64,000 bases of DNA, from contig OY829326.1 in the NCBI GenBank assembly GCA_963691655.1, forward strand, positions 109,155,388 to 109,219,387, given 5' to 3'. The notes beneath the pieces are model-generated. The model was not told where the DNA came from, did not search any database, and worked only from the letters and a program-made list of their open reading frames with translations. Positions 1-11,441 of this stretch are shown one piece after another. The translations under genes and the position numbers were made by a program. Source of the stretch: Toxonevra muliebris. Its lineage: Eukaryota; Arthropoda; Insecta; Diptera; Pallopteridae. How positions within the stretch are numbered: the first letter of the stretch is position 1; each line of letters begins with the position of its first letter.

Positions 1-90
1 CCTTTTGTATGGTATCGCAATGGGCCTTGTCTGGCTTAAGTGTGCTGGCGCTCGCTGGCAGCCATTTTAACCTAACCTAAATAAACTAAT
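1..90 (+). mobile_element. 3' tail of a tRNA-derived SINE (truncated by window edge)
   Basis: The segment carries a TGGTATCGCAATGGGCC block, then CTTAAGTGTG, a GGCAGCCA block and a final AACCTAACCTAA. The same ordered blocks end the fuller SINE copy at 20410-20478 (GGTATCACAATGGGCC, CTAAGTGTG, GACAGCTA, AACCTAACC). The tRNA-like head would lie outside the window. A weaker echo (ACATCACAATAGGCC, then GTAGTGATC) follows at about 120-160 and may be another decayed tail. The SINE assignment rests on the B box of the other copy. Confidence 0.6.
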
Positions 91-779
91 AGGAGAACTA
101 TAAACACAAGAAATCTTTGAGGTACATCACAATAGGCCCTAGATGGCCGTAGTGATCTAGGAAATTATTGCCCACCTCCGTACTAATCTAAATCTTAATC
201 TAAATATCATCTCTTGTATAGAAAATATGGTAATAGCACGATTGGTTAAATATATCGACTAACACACTATCCACAGCTATTCAAAAGATGAAAATTACGG
301 GTCGTTTTAATGCCAATTTTATATAACGTACGTTACTTTTTTTAAAATTATTTTTAAACGTCTATAATTTTTATTTATATTTTTATTTTTTAAATTGTTT
401 AATCTCTTTAATCTGCACGGAGTTCCTATGCCATTCTTTCTTCTTTCTTTTTTTCTAAATATGCATTCTTATTAAGAAAATAATGCAGTTATATTTTTAA
501 AGTTTGTATTGTAACCTATAAGATAACTGAAAACACAGTTTTATTCAAACTTGTACTGAAATGTAACATCCCAGTTCAACTTTGGATGATCGTAAGAGTA
601 ATCATTGAGCGCTCCAAAGCGAGCAATCGATTACTCCCTATTGCTCCAGAGCTCTTGCATTTTGTACTCCTTTTTAAAATTGTCCTAAAATAATAAGCCA
701 TTATGTATAAAATTTGGGTCACTTCTCTCGTAATGACTTATTAGAAGCATTTTAGAATGTTTTCCTAAATTTTTTTTTT

Positions 780-1190
780 GCTTTTTTAGAATTGAACTTT
801 CGAGGAATCATTCCAACTAAATTGAAATTTAATTCCAGGAAAGTAATTGATTACACTTAAATAATAAATTCCTTTCTTTTCAATTGCATTTTCGATTCCT
901 CTAAGGAATTGATATATTTTTCATTAGAAAATACAACTCCCTGTAATGGAATCGAAAATTTTTTCAATTCCATTACCTAGGAATTTAAAAATTTTAATTA
1001 CCGATTACAATTTCATTACCTAGGAATTTAAAAATTTTAATTACCGATTACAATTCCTTGTAATGGAATTGAAAATTTTATCAATTCCATTACTAAGGAA
1101 TTGAAAACATTAAAGTACCAATTACAATTCCTTGTAATTGGAATGGAGATGGAATTTAATTCCTAAAGAATCATTACTACTCAACTCTGA
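780..1190. repeat. AT-rich palindromic/tandem repeat block
   Basis: The block is built from the word GGAATT/AATTCC and its complement (AATTCCATTAC and GTAATGGAATT). A 43-bp unit starting CATTACCTAGGAATTTAAAA occurs twice in tandem (starting at 971 and 1014), with a diverged third copy near 1088. The outer edges, GAGGAATCATTCC near 801 and GGAATTTAATTCC near 1151, are also self-complementary. It could be a decayed MITE or a short satellite. No coding frame is visible. Confidence 0.55.
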
Positions 1191-1319
1191 GCATTAGCAG
1201 CAAAATTAGAAACTGTAAATAAAATATTAATCCGTGTGATTATAAGTAATTTCAACTTTTCGAGGTGGGTTAAAATATATCAAACTATGCATAAAAAATA
1301 TGCAAAAAGTGGGGCAAAA

Positions 1320-1388
1320 GAGTTAACTGGGCAAGAGAGAGTAAGATATAAAAATTTTAACTACTCAATCAGGCTGTCTTTGTTATCT
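1320..1388 (+). repeat. Dispersed ~70-bp repeat, copy 1
   Basis: The segment begins GAGTTAACTGGGCAAGAG and ends near CAGGCTGTCTTTGTTATC. It is repeated in the same orientation at 18202-18270 with only scattered substitutions over about 69 bases. The flanks are unrelated, so this is a shared repeat rather than a segmental duplication. The family is unknown. Confidence 0.6.
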
Positions 1389-1499
1389 TTTTATTTCTAA
1401 AAATAGACCATATAAAGTTATGAAATTGTGTTATACCATGTTCCCATTGAGCCGAAATTGCATGGTTTCGCAAATGGTTTCGAACGAAACTTCAATCGT

Positions 1500-1736
1500 T
1501 CACATTGTGAAGCTGGTTTCGATTATGGTTTCGTTTGACAGTTCATTGTTTATTTCTTGTTGTAAATTGCCGGCGGCTAATATTTTTGCTAATATTGAAT
1601 AAATTTGAATACGAAAAGTATCAAAATGATAATCAAAATATTTAGCAACAAAATAAAAGTGTAGAGGAGAAAGCACCAATTCTTTTGTATCTTGTTTCAC
1701 TTCAATGAAATCATTAATCGTTTGAGGAGTACTCAC
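1500..1736 (-). other. Weak 78-residue open frame, unrecognised
   Basis: A 78-codon frame on the minus strand begins MSTPQTINDF and is less low-complexity than most frames in this window (mixed acidic, polar and hydrophobic residues). I recognise no family. The distal end overlaps an array of TGGTTTCG words. No convincing splice donor or polyadenylation context was identified. It may be chance, a small lineage-specific gene, or part of a transposon ORF. Confidence 0.15.
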
Positions 1737-1749
1737 TGTTTGTGCAACT

Positions 1750-3670
1750 GGGATGAGTTACCGTGCACACACAGTAACAAAAATCGCGTTTTTAAATAAC
1801 TACATTTTTTTTAATAAAAACTTTAAAAAAAAAACAAAAAAAAAATACGTACTTGTTTATTTCTTCATACATATCAAACTATGTACTAATTTCAAAAATC
1901 GTCAGTCATGATTTTTTTTTTTACAAAAATTTAGTTAACTAACCTAATATCTTATGTTGGGAATGGTATAAATCAAACGATAATAAAGTCCTTTTTTTAA
2001 TAACATACATACATTTTTTATGTATTTACTTAGGTAGCATATTAATATTACCTTTTTCTAGAAATAGATGTTAGGCTTATAAATTACAAGCTAATTGGGA
2101 TATTGTTTGTTAAATAAACAATACTATAGAATCAGAATAGAACGACTTATTTCTATGGCGTATTTAACCCCTTAATCCTTCAATTCAATGCTTACTATCG
2201 TACATAAGTAATCATGGCATTTTCCACCATTCATACTATATTAAGACGGAAACATTTTTCATCAACATGAATTGTCAACTGATAATTTCACACATTAATT
2301 TATAGCAACTTAACAAAAACGCAAGTAAAAAGTTTATTTGTTCAAATCACGCACTGTGATTACAGTATACCATAAAAAAGTTTTTAACATTGCGTAGGCA
2401 TCTACGCTTAATTAATATTAAAAAGAAGAAAAAATATGACTGCCGAAACCCACAAAAACCAGCTTGAAAAAGGAAAATGCTGCGTGACTCTTTTTTTATG
2501 AGGCCATATTAAATTAAATAATAAAAATTATGCAGCATTTTGAGTATGTACTAACTATAGTAAAAAATAAAAAAAAAAAAATTATAAAGCAGAAAGGATT
2601 ACATCATAAATACGACTAATGCCACTTTCGCAAAAAATGTGCATGTTTGTATGTACATATATACATAAAAAATTATACCAAAAAGTAGTAGTAGTAGTAG
2701 CTACTACGCAACAATTATAAACTCATTTATTCAACTAGAACATGCTCTACCCATGTCGCTTCGTCATGAAAAAAACAACAATGGCGACAAAAAGTCCATG
2801 AAAAAAGTAAAAGGAAAGCGGTTTTCTAGTTATGTGGTGCAACTGACAACGCCTCCACTTTCTGCTAAACAACAAAAAAAGAAGAAGCAGTGTCTATAAA
2901 TAGCTTTAAAGTTGTGAACTAATTAACAACGTTTTAAAAACTAACCGGCACCACCACCAACATGCCTGATCTACCACTACCACTGTGCAACGACACACTT
3001 TCTGTGTATGTGTGCTTGTAGTAGCAAAACCAGCTTTTTTTCTATTTTTTGTTTTGTTTTTGAAATGGAGCATAAAATTATAAACTACGCCTCATTTTTG
3101 CTATGCAGAAGCTTGTATTTTTTTTGGGTTGGAAGGAAATTCACTCATTGTGCATGTGCATGTGCATGTGCATGAAAGTGCAGTAGACTTTAATGTTAAT
3201 TTTGCATAAAAATTGTGGGAGTAAAAAAAAAAAAAAAAAACAGATAAAGGAGGCTTCTTAACTTCTGCTTCTATTTTATATTTTTTTCAGCTTCTTATGC
3301 AATTTTTTCTGGTACAAGTTTTTCTTTGTTGTTCGTTTTTTCTTTCTAATTGGAATTATGTGGTAATTAGTAGTCGTCGTACAATGCCAACTAGAAGTTG
3401 TAAAACTACATTGAAAACACCAGCCACTGTCACAGTCACTGCCGCTGCTGTTACTGTCTTTGCAACTAATTAACATAGAGCCAGATCACATCACATAAAC
3501 CCTAAGTAGTAGTTGGTTGAAATTTTGCAAAAAAGGTTAAGTGCAACGAGACAAAGTAAAATGATGAAATGAAATTGCAAATTTTCGTAAAGTAACTTAA
3601 GTTTACAGGAGATACTATTATGAAAGTATATAGTTAGGAAGAAGATATGCTAAATACAGAACATAAGATA
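1750..3670. other. Non-coding AT-rich stretch
   Basis: I see no gene here. It holds A/T homopolymer runs, a short GTA repeat followed by its complement CTACTAC (about 2685-2706), and a (TGTGCA)n microsatellite at 3150-3174. Composition and repeats are typical of a fly intron. Confidence 0.5.
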
Positions 3671-4040
3671 TTATAACACTGGAAAACAAAATTTCACTTT
3701 AAAAATATAACATAAACCAAAGTATGTTTTCTAAATTAAATCGAGGACGCTGAACACGAAAATCATATTAATTTTTGAGGTGAAACTTCTTTTCTCTTGT
3801 CCTAGAGTAAAACCAACCGGATGTGATGTCGCGCGTAAGTTTGTAATGCGACATAATTTTGTCGAGCAATGTCCATGGGGGGCTAAATATCATTATTCCG
3901 TAACTGAATTCACGAGCAAACTATATAATAAACGATTCATAAATAGTTTTAATTCAATGTAACGTATTAATTACACACACACACGATTATGGCAGAAAGA
4001 ACAATGTGTAGTGTCGCCATCTTAAAGTTTATGACAGTTA

Positions 4041-5325
4041 TACAGGGTGACAATCGTAAAGTGACGCACACATTTCAGCAGTTTTTTTCAAAAGGACGTA
4101 CTTCCATTAAGTACAATTAAGTGTTAACATTGCTGAATATATAAGCATTCATTTGAACCCCACCTCATTCAATATAACCTCCTTTAGCCTGCACACATGC
4201 CTTCAATCGATCCGGAAATCGTAGGACTGTTCGCCGCAGGACTTCCTGATTAATTTCAGTCCAGGCTTTCTCAAATGAATTTGTCAGCGAATCCAGATTG
4301 TGGTGTTGAGATGCACAAGCCTTACTCTCTAAAATACTCCAAATAGAGTAGTCCATTGGATTCAAGTCTGGGGAGTATGGTGGCCATTCTTGAGATGTTA
4401 TGAATCCAGAAAAATTGTCTTTTATCCATGTTTGCGTAAATTTTGCCATGTGGGAAGGTGCAGAATCTTGCTGGAAAGTCCAGTTTTCATTTCCAAATGT
4501 ATCTTGGGCCCAGGGAAGAACATGTTCATTTAAAATGCTCCGATAAACAGCCTGGTCAATTTTAACACCCTCTTCAACGAATATTAGAGGGGTTCTGGCA
4601 TTAGCGGAAACTCCAGCCCATACCATAACGGAAGCTGGCTTTTGAACTCGGCCAGCAGTCCTATTTTGTTGCGATGATGATGTTAGCCACATTCGGTCAT
4701 TTTGCGCATTGAAATGTTGTTCAACCGTGAAAATTTTTTCATCTGTAAATAAGATATTTTCAACATTTTTTAACACGGAGGAGCGTAGCAACGCCTTGCA
4801 TCTTTGCAGTCGCAAATCTTTCTTTTTTTGTGTCAGATCTTGAGCTTTTCGGCTTGTACGGCTTAAGATTAAGCTTTGCAATTGATTCGCACTGTTTCAC
4901 GGTTTACTCCCACTTCCTTAGCGATTTTTCTCATTGAGCGCCTTGGATTTCGCTTGATTCGTTTACGAATTTTTTCTGTTAAACCAGTAGTGGCCAATGT
5001 TGAAAATTTTCCCCGGTCTCTATCTCCAAAACCCCCAGTTTCATTATATCGAACAATAGCTCGGTCTACCGTACGACTTGACAAATTTAAAGCCTTTGCA
5101 ATTTGACGGCTACTATAATTTGCAAAATGAAATTTCATAATTTCATGACGAATATTTTCCTTGTCCATTTTTATGGAAATTTCAAAATGTAATAACAAAA
5201 ATTCAAATAAAATTAAAAGCAAAGCCAATGATGAATAAATTTGCTTTTTAAATGAAAGTAACGGTAAATGGCAAAGCTTGCTGCAGAGTATTAAACTTGC
5301 GTCACTTTACAATTGTCACCCTGTA
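4041..5325 (-). mobile_element. maT-type (DD37D) Tc1/mariner element with intact TIRs
   Basis: The element is 1285 bp, the usual size for this superfamily. The left end reads TACAGGGTGACAATCGTAAA and the right end is its reverse complement, with one mismatch over about 27 bp (4041-4067 and 5299-5325). TA dinucleotides flank both ends (4039-4040 and 5326-5327), matching the TA target duplication of the IS630-Tc1-mariner superfamily. The transposase lies on the minus strand in two overlapping frames. The copy sits inside the left half of a larger inverted-repeat element, so it is the younger of the two. Confidence 0.9.
4165..5228 (-). pseudogene. maT transposase, DD37D, frameshifted
   Basis: In the family, the N-terminal helix-turn-helix region binds the inverted repeats and the catalytic domain cuts and pastes the element. 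The N-terminal frame (5228-4869, 119 codons) shows a HTH-like region (SRQIAKALNLSSRTV) and a second helix region (RKIAKEVGVNRETV). The C-terminal frame (4881-4165, 238 codons) holds the catalytic domain: first Asp in FTDEK (residue 47), second in QQDSAPSH (139), third in NPMDYSIW (177). There are 37 residues between the last two, which defines the maT (DD37D) type. The linker reads KLNLKPYKP only in the third frame, so at least one and probably two small indels separate the halves. All three Asp codons survive, but this copy should not make a full transposase. Real Tc1/mariner transposases are about 340-350 residues in one frame. Confidence 0.88.
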
Positions 5326-5395
5326 TATTTCACATACAGATGGCACAAATGTCCAAGGAATTACATGAAGATGTCGCTCACAAAAAGAGAAACAC

Positions 5396-5487
5396 AAGCA
5401 AATAACAAGCAAATGAAATTAAAAAACACAAGCTAATGAAGTAAAAAATTTAGCGATTGATAAATTTCATTTGCTTGTTATTTGCTT
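5396..5487. repeat. Perfect 25-bp hairpin
   Basis: AAGCAAATAACAAGCAAATG (start of the left arm, 5396-5420) is answered by its exact reverse complement at 5463-5487, with a 42-bp loop. It lies between the maT right end and the inner left arm of the outer element, so it belongs to the DNA that split that arm. Confidence 0.75.
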
Positions 5488-6239
5488 CTGTTTCGATTAG
5501 TTCACAAGAAGTTTCACTTCTGCTTTGTTTTCGTTGATTTGGGTAATCCAAACTAAACACACAAAATAATTTTTTTTTTCTATGGGTAAGTTTTCGAGAT
5601 ATGATAAATCAATGGCTTTTCAGGTTACAGTTTCATTTAGAGGCTAATATTTCATTACTTATAGCTTCTATCGATCTGAGTTATAATTAACGAATTTTGA
5701 GAAAAATTTAGAGTTTTCGAGAATATTTTACTTTTAGTCAATCCTTGATCGCGTTGTCATTTTGGACCCGATTGCTATCGTTTTATGCTTAAAATTGTTA
5801 CAATGATTAAATCGATTAAACAAATAAAACTTCAGATTTTGTGATTACTTTTTGTGAGAAAGAAAACTTAGCCCATGACTTGTGTGTGCAAATTTCTCAA
5901 AAATCACACCAAAATTGAACTTTCAACATCTACATCTCAGTCATTTATAATCCGATTTTAACTAACTTGGCAGCATTAAACTTAGTTATAATTATAATAA
6001 TAATAATTATTTAATTATATTTCCTATAAAATATAACTCAGGTCGATAGAAGTTATAGGTAATGAGATATTAGCCTCTAAGTGAAACTGACACCTGAAAA
6101 ACCGTTATTTTGTCATATCCCAAAAACTTATCCATAGGAAAAAAAAAGAATGTGATTTTCGTGTTCAGCGAACTCGAAGTAGTTTAGAAAACATACTTTG
6201 GTTCATGTTTTATTTTCACTGTATTCCAGTGTAATAGAT

Positions 6240-6864
6240 GTGTGTACATTTGAAGGTACCCATATATTTTGAAGAAAATTTTGGATTAACTAAATAAAGA
6301 AACAATAATCGATAAATGCAAAATATTTTTGAATTCGATTTCTGAAAAATATATTTATGAAATGAACTCAATGTATTGTTATACATTATTTAAGAACAAA
6401 AAAAAAATCCTCCTATTTCATATTCTTGAATTTTTGAGTTGTATGCAAAATAAACGTAAATAAACTAAATAGTAGAAAAACTATATAAAAGTAAGTGCCT
6501 ATTTAATAAATATCGATAAATTGCTTGCTGACTGCAACTGTTAATGCAGTAATCAGTAATGATTGTTAAGGGAAAGTTATAAAAAATTATGCATCCAACT
6601 GGGTCCTTCTAATTGAGCTGGCTAAAAAATACAACAAATAACATCCTATGTTTTTATGTCCGATTTGTGAAGGGCGAAGAAATGTTAGTTTTTTAATCTT
6701 TATTGCTTTTTTTTATTATTATTTACTAATATTAATACTTTATATTGCACCGTTTATTTCCAAAGAAGGACTATATTGTTTTTATATAAACTTGTTTATT
6801 TTTCATAACTTTTATATGACTGAATTTGTAACAAAAACTTTCCATATATTATTGGAACTATTAG
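6240..6864. other. Non-coding AT-rich stretch
   Basis: Nothing coding is supported between the end of the inverted-repeat element and the truncated LINE. Short frames such as the one at 6648 are hydrophobic and low-complexity. Confidence 0.4.
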
Positions 6865-8442
6865 AAATTTGATTATTCTTCTGAACCAAATTCCCCAATT
6901 GACTTTGGCTCACTGCTGTTGTCGGTAGATGATATAATTAGTGCAATTTTGAAGCTAAAAATATCTGCTAAATCGGATGCTGATGGGTTTTCTGGAATTT
7001 TCATTAATAAATGTTGCTTTTCTCTTGCCAAGCCTTTACAATTAATATTTAATAAATCCTTGAATTCGGGTATATTTTTGGAAGACTGGAAAGTTGCCTT
7101 TGTGACACCAATATTTAAATCAGGTAATAAAAATAATGTTGCGAATTATAGGCCGATTTCCAAGCTTACGACAGTTAGTAAAATTTTTGAGGCTACTGTT
7201 AAAGATAAAGTTTTCTTTGCAGTAAAGAACATAATTTCTCCATTCCAGCATGGATTTGTTCCTGGCCGCTCGACTATAAGTAATCTGTCTATGTATTCGC
7301 AATATTGTATATCGGCTTTCAATTATGGTTGTCAAGTTGACACTATTTATACTGATTTTTCGAAAGCTTTTGATAAAGTATCTCACAATATTCTGATAGT
7401 CAAGCTTGCAAAAATAGGTTTTCACTCAAATATTTTAAAGTGGTTTGCTTCGTACCTGGAAAATAGAGTATGCTACGTTAGTATTGAGTCTACGCTTTCA
7501 AAACAGATAGCCGCAACTTCAGGTGTGCCGCAAGGTAGTATATTGGGCCCATTGCTTTTTATTCTTTTTATAAATGACATTCCTAAAGTTATCAAAAATT
7601 CCCAGTGTCTATTATTTGCCGACGACCTAAAAATGTTTTTAAAAATTAGATCGCCATTAGATTCTTTAATGTTACAGTATGACTTAAATTCTGTCTATGA
7701 ATGGTGTGTTAAGAATAGATTGTGTCTCAATGTAGATAAATGTGCTATAAACACTTACTCTAAGTCTGATTCTTATATATCGTCAACTTACATCCTTGCT
7801 AATTCGCCATTAAATCGAGTTAAGGTAATTAAAGACCTTGGAGTAATTTTTGATTCAAAATTCACTTTCATATCTCATCTGCACTATATCATTCCTAAGG
7901 GGTACTCATTATTAGCTTTCGTTCGTCGAAATAGTGTAAATTTTACTGATCCATATACATTGAAATCGTTGTACACTTCTTTAGTTCGCTCGAAGTTGGA
8001 ATATGCTTCCTTTATTTGGAATCCATTCTATTCCTCCCATACTCTACGAATTGAACGAATCCAAAAATCATTCGTAAGATTTGCGTTACGGAAACTAAAA
8101 TTTTCCGATCCGCTTCCTTCATACAAAGCTCGCTGTGATCTCATAAGTTTAAAATCTTTGGAGAGTAGGAGATCAGTCTTATCTGTTCTATATATTTCGG
8201 ATATTGTAATGGGTAGGGTTAACTGTTCAGATCTTTTGCAATTAATTAGCTTCAATGTACCTATTAGATCGCTGCGGCACTCTGATTTCTTTCACTTAGA
8301 TATTTGTAGTACTAATTATGCTTTTAATTCACCTATAAATCGAGCCTGTCGTTTGTATAACTCTTTATCGATGAAGGATAATATTGATATTGTTGTTTTA
8401 AAGCAAGTATTGAAGTCAATTTTAAAAAATTTGTTATAATTA
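6865..8442 (+). pseudogene. Reverse transcriptase ORF2 fragment, uninterrupted but lacking endonuclease
   Basis: The encoded enzyme copies its own RNA at a nicked target. Residues below count from the TTG at 6919, but the frame is open back to 6865, and neither is a native start. Seen motifs: ANYRPISKLTTVSKIFE (about 75-91), HGFVPGRSTISNL (111-123), motif A TDFSKAFD (145-152), motif B SGVPQGSILGP (201-211), and catalytic FADD (233-236). The C-terminal part contains LRIERIQKSFVRFALRK and a region of the ESRR type seen after the RT in CR1/jockey-like LINEs. There is no stop codon across more than 500 codons and all catalytic aspartates are present, so insertion is fairly recent. Without an endonuclease or a 5' promoter it should not be autonomous. 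No RNase H domain is visible. Confidence 0.85.
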
Positions 8443-8497
8443 TATAATATATGTATATATTTTAATAGTCTATAAGAACCTTTGTTTGTTCATTGAC

Positions 8498-8503
8498 TAA
8501 AAA

Positions 8504-8534
<31 letters not shown>

Positions 8535-8914
8535 TAAAAATAAAAATAAAAATAAAAATAAAAATAAAAATAAAAATAAAAATAAAAATAAAAATAAAAA
8601 TAAAAATAAAAATAAAAATAAAAATAAAAATAAAAATAAAAATAAAAATAAAAATAAAAATAAAAATAAAAATAAAAATAAAAATAAAAATAAAAATAAA
8701 AATAAAAATAAAAATAAAAATAAAAATAAAAATAAAAATAAAAATAAAAATAAAAATAAAAATAAAAATAAAAATAAAAATAAAAATAAAAATAAAAATA
8801 AAAATAAAAATAAAAATAAAAATAAAAATAAAAATAAAAATAAAAATAAAAATAAAAATAAAAATAAAAATAAAAATAAAAATAAAAATAAAAATAAAAA
8901 TAAAAATAAAATAA
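8498..8914 (+). repeat. (AAAAAT)n hexamer array, about 67 units
   Basis: Almost pure TAAAAA units run for about 400 bp right after the LINE 3' UTR. It is most likely the expanded retrotransposon tail. The purity suggests recent slippage expansion or an assembly-sensitive length. Confidence 0.95.
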
Positions 8915-11441
8915 TACTTAGTTGAAAACTTTTAAGACATTTTGAAAAATTCCTCCCTTGTCAAGCAAAATCCTCCGATCGAAAAGAAAAATTCCTCTCC
9001 TTAAAATTTTCAAAACGACAGCACTGGTCTAAATCTGAAATCTAGTAATCCATTCTAAGTAATACTTCCAGCTTGTGTTGCAATCAGTGTTGGCATTAGG
9101 ATTTATGCTGAGATGAATACGCGATCAACATTGATCTGCATATCTTGGTTTCAACTAAGAAAATGTTAAAAAAAATGGTCTGAAAATTGGCCCGATACTG
9201 GATAAAAATTAATTGAAGTTTATATGCCAAAACCAGGTCAGATTGTGTATTATTTCAATGTTTTGAGGTTGGCTGTGATCCAACAATGTTCATTACATCT
9301 TGATTTTCTTCAAAGTTATCAGTGATTTTAACTAAAAAAATATATAAAATTATTAAAAATAAATATAAAAGTCATGAAACTATAAACAATCCAATGGCTT
9401 TGGTTTTTGTTCATTAAATTATTTTTAATAATACAAAAAACAATATAAAATTAGCTCATTTACTACACACACACACACACACAAAATTGCATAAATTTTA
9501 ATACAATAAAAATTTAAGCAAAAATTTTTGTACCAAACAGTTTGATAAACATACCGACATATATGAGATGATAAAAATCTCCCAATGTTCTATCAAATTA
9601 ACATGAATAACACATTTAGATATTCATAAATTCACATACATATGTGTACCTGATAAAAAAATTCATCATTATTTTGTAAACAAACCGTGACTAGGAGGTG
9701 CAAATATCTAAACAAAAACCAGAACAGAATGAATCATAAATCAATATTCCAGCATAAATTTGTTTCAATACATAAATTTATAACATTTATGTGTGCATTT
9801 TTTGTTTGTTTTTTTTTGTAAAAATGTAAAATTGCCAATTAATTTATTTGGATATATTTAGGAATTGATTTGAGAATAGCAAAGCAAAAATAGTGAAAGT
9901 AAATTTTTTTTTTATTTCATAGCAAAACTGCAAATCATTTTGAGCAGCAAAAAATTATTCATGGAATAATATTCGTAACTCATGCCAGCACATGAAATGA
10001 ATAAATATTTATCATCGTATGTAGTGAATATTTGTATATATACAGCAAAACTTCAAAAGAAAATGATGTAGGAAGGTGTAGAAAAAAAGGACCTTCGTCA
10101 AGCTAAGAAATAATTTTGTACAGTCCATTAAATTTTATTTTGGCCCATTTTTTAAAGATATTTCTGTTTATGTGCTACTACTATTTGGGCTGTGTTGATA
10201 AATCTTTATACTTTTGGCTTAGATTTTTGTTTGTATATATTAATATTCTTAAATTTTAACGTGATGGTGCATTGAAATTGCGTAGCTGGAAAATTTAGGT
10301 AGTTTTACTGTGCTTTTAGGTTAATAGATATTTCTTTAAGGAAGCATAAATCCTAGACAGGTGCTAATGAATGGAAGTCGCGCACGTAATTTTTGAAAGT
10401 AAAACCAAATAATGTGAATGTATGTACATATATCTGTATGTGTATATGTATATAGGAAATAGTCTCAATTTTATATGTAAACATAAAGAAGACTTTGTAT
10501 TCGTTTCTTGTACTTACAAATGAGTTACACCCAGTTTCACATATACTGAAACATATCTATATACAATAGATTTATTTATACATACATACATAGTACATGC
10601 GAAATTATATTAGTATTCTGTATACGTTGTGTTACACATTTATTACGAGTATGTTGTTGATTCGGTATTTAGCATTCGAAGTAGCAGCAGCAGCAGCAGC
10701 AGCATCGTCAACATACAAAATACATCGCGTTTGTGCGACTAAAGCCTTTTCTAAGTCTTTTTTTTCTATTTTTTTGATTTTTCCTTTTGTTTTTGCCATA
10801 TTACTTATTTGTCGCAGCCTCGCATATTTTGAGGCGCTCGAAGAAACAATGGGACAAATGCAGCTATTTAAAATTTTAACGACTTTTTGTAGAGATTTAA
10901 TGTTTCGTTTTCTCGTTGTTGTTGTTGTTGGGCACAAATTTTATGCGCGGCCATAAAAAACAGGAAACATTTTTTATTGCGTTTTCGCATTTGTGACAAC
11001 AGCATAATTATTTGGTTATAAAAGTTTTATAATATTTTTTGAGAGAGAAATATTTGTTTGTTCAGCATGGCGTATGAGTGACATTGATTGCTGTAATTCT
11101 GGTTTTTAATATAAAATAAAGAATAAATAATCTACCGGCAAGCTACTCAGTTTTCTGTAAAATTAAATTTGCATATCTACACTTTCAGATCCAGTTATTT
11201 AAGAAGTGGAAGGGACTTAATTTTTCGTTCTTTTACACTTTTTTTTTTTTTTGGTTCATGACCAACGTTGAAAATGTAAGAGATTTTTGTCAGTAAGGGG
11301 AGGCCCGCCACTAGAATCAGGCAATTTAAAATCTATAATATCGGATATAGATTTATATAAATAATAAAGAAGGAACAATGTGAAAAACCTTAAATTTAGT
11401 ATGAAATTTTATAGGTCATGATTCTGGCAAAAACCTGACAA
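8915..11441. other. Non-coding stretch with microsatellites
   Basis: No gene is supported. It holds a (CA)n run at 9465-9482, a CAG run at 10684-10703 and a GTT run at 10915-10929. The CAG and GTT runs give Ala/Val-rich frames on both strands (10597-10956), which I take as artefacts of simple repeats. Confidence 0.5.

Larger units (their letters stand above)
3676..6236. mobile_element. Inverted-repeat DNA element, interrupted by nested insertions
   Basis: Two outer arms are inverted copies. The left, 3676-3770, reads inward CACTGGAA, then ACATAAACCAAAGTATG, then CGCTGAACACGAAAATCA at 3748-3765. The right arm, 6236-6140, read on the minus strand gives CACTGGAA, ACATGAACCAAAGTATG, and the same CGCTGAACACGAAAATCA (6153-6170). 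The right arm continues inward to 6020, and its match on the left resumes only at about 5560-5690 (CTATGGGTAAG, TTAGAGGCTAATAT, TTCTATCGA, GAGTTATA). The left arm has therefore been split by about 1.8 kb of inserted DNA that includes the maT element. No transposase belonging to the outer element is visible, so it is probably non-autonomous. Superfamily is not assigned because flanking target duplications are unclear. Confidence 0.65.
6865..8914 (+). mobile_element. 5'-truncated non-LTR retrotransposon (CR1/jockey-like group)
   Basis: A reverse transcriptase frame (to 8439) is followed by a short 3' UTR and a very long (AAAAAT)n tail at 8498-8914. A 5' truncation plus simple-sequence tail is the standard product of target-primed reverse transcription. 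The apurinic endonuclease domain and ORF1 are missing: upstream of about 6865 the frame runs into a TAG at 6862-6864 and homology cues stop. I could not find a target-site duplication. The clade cannot be fixed by eye. Confidence 0.85.

Noticed and set aside
3780..5518. Intermediate transposon bounded by GTGAAACTTCTT / AAGAAGTTTCAC
   Set aside because: Only 12 bp match, and no target duplication; kept as a hint within the nested-insertion finding.
10597..10956. 119-codon frame with Ala run (and 101-codon frame on the opposite strand)
   Set aside because: Driven by CAG and GTT trinucleotide runs; both strands open, no recognised motif.
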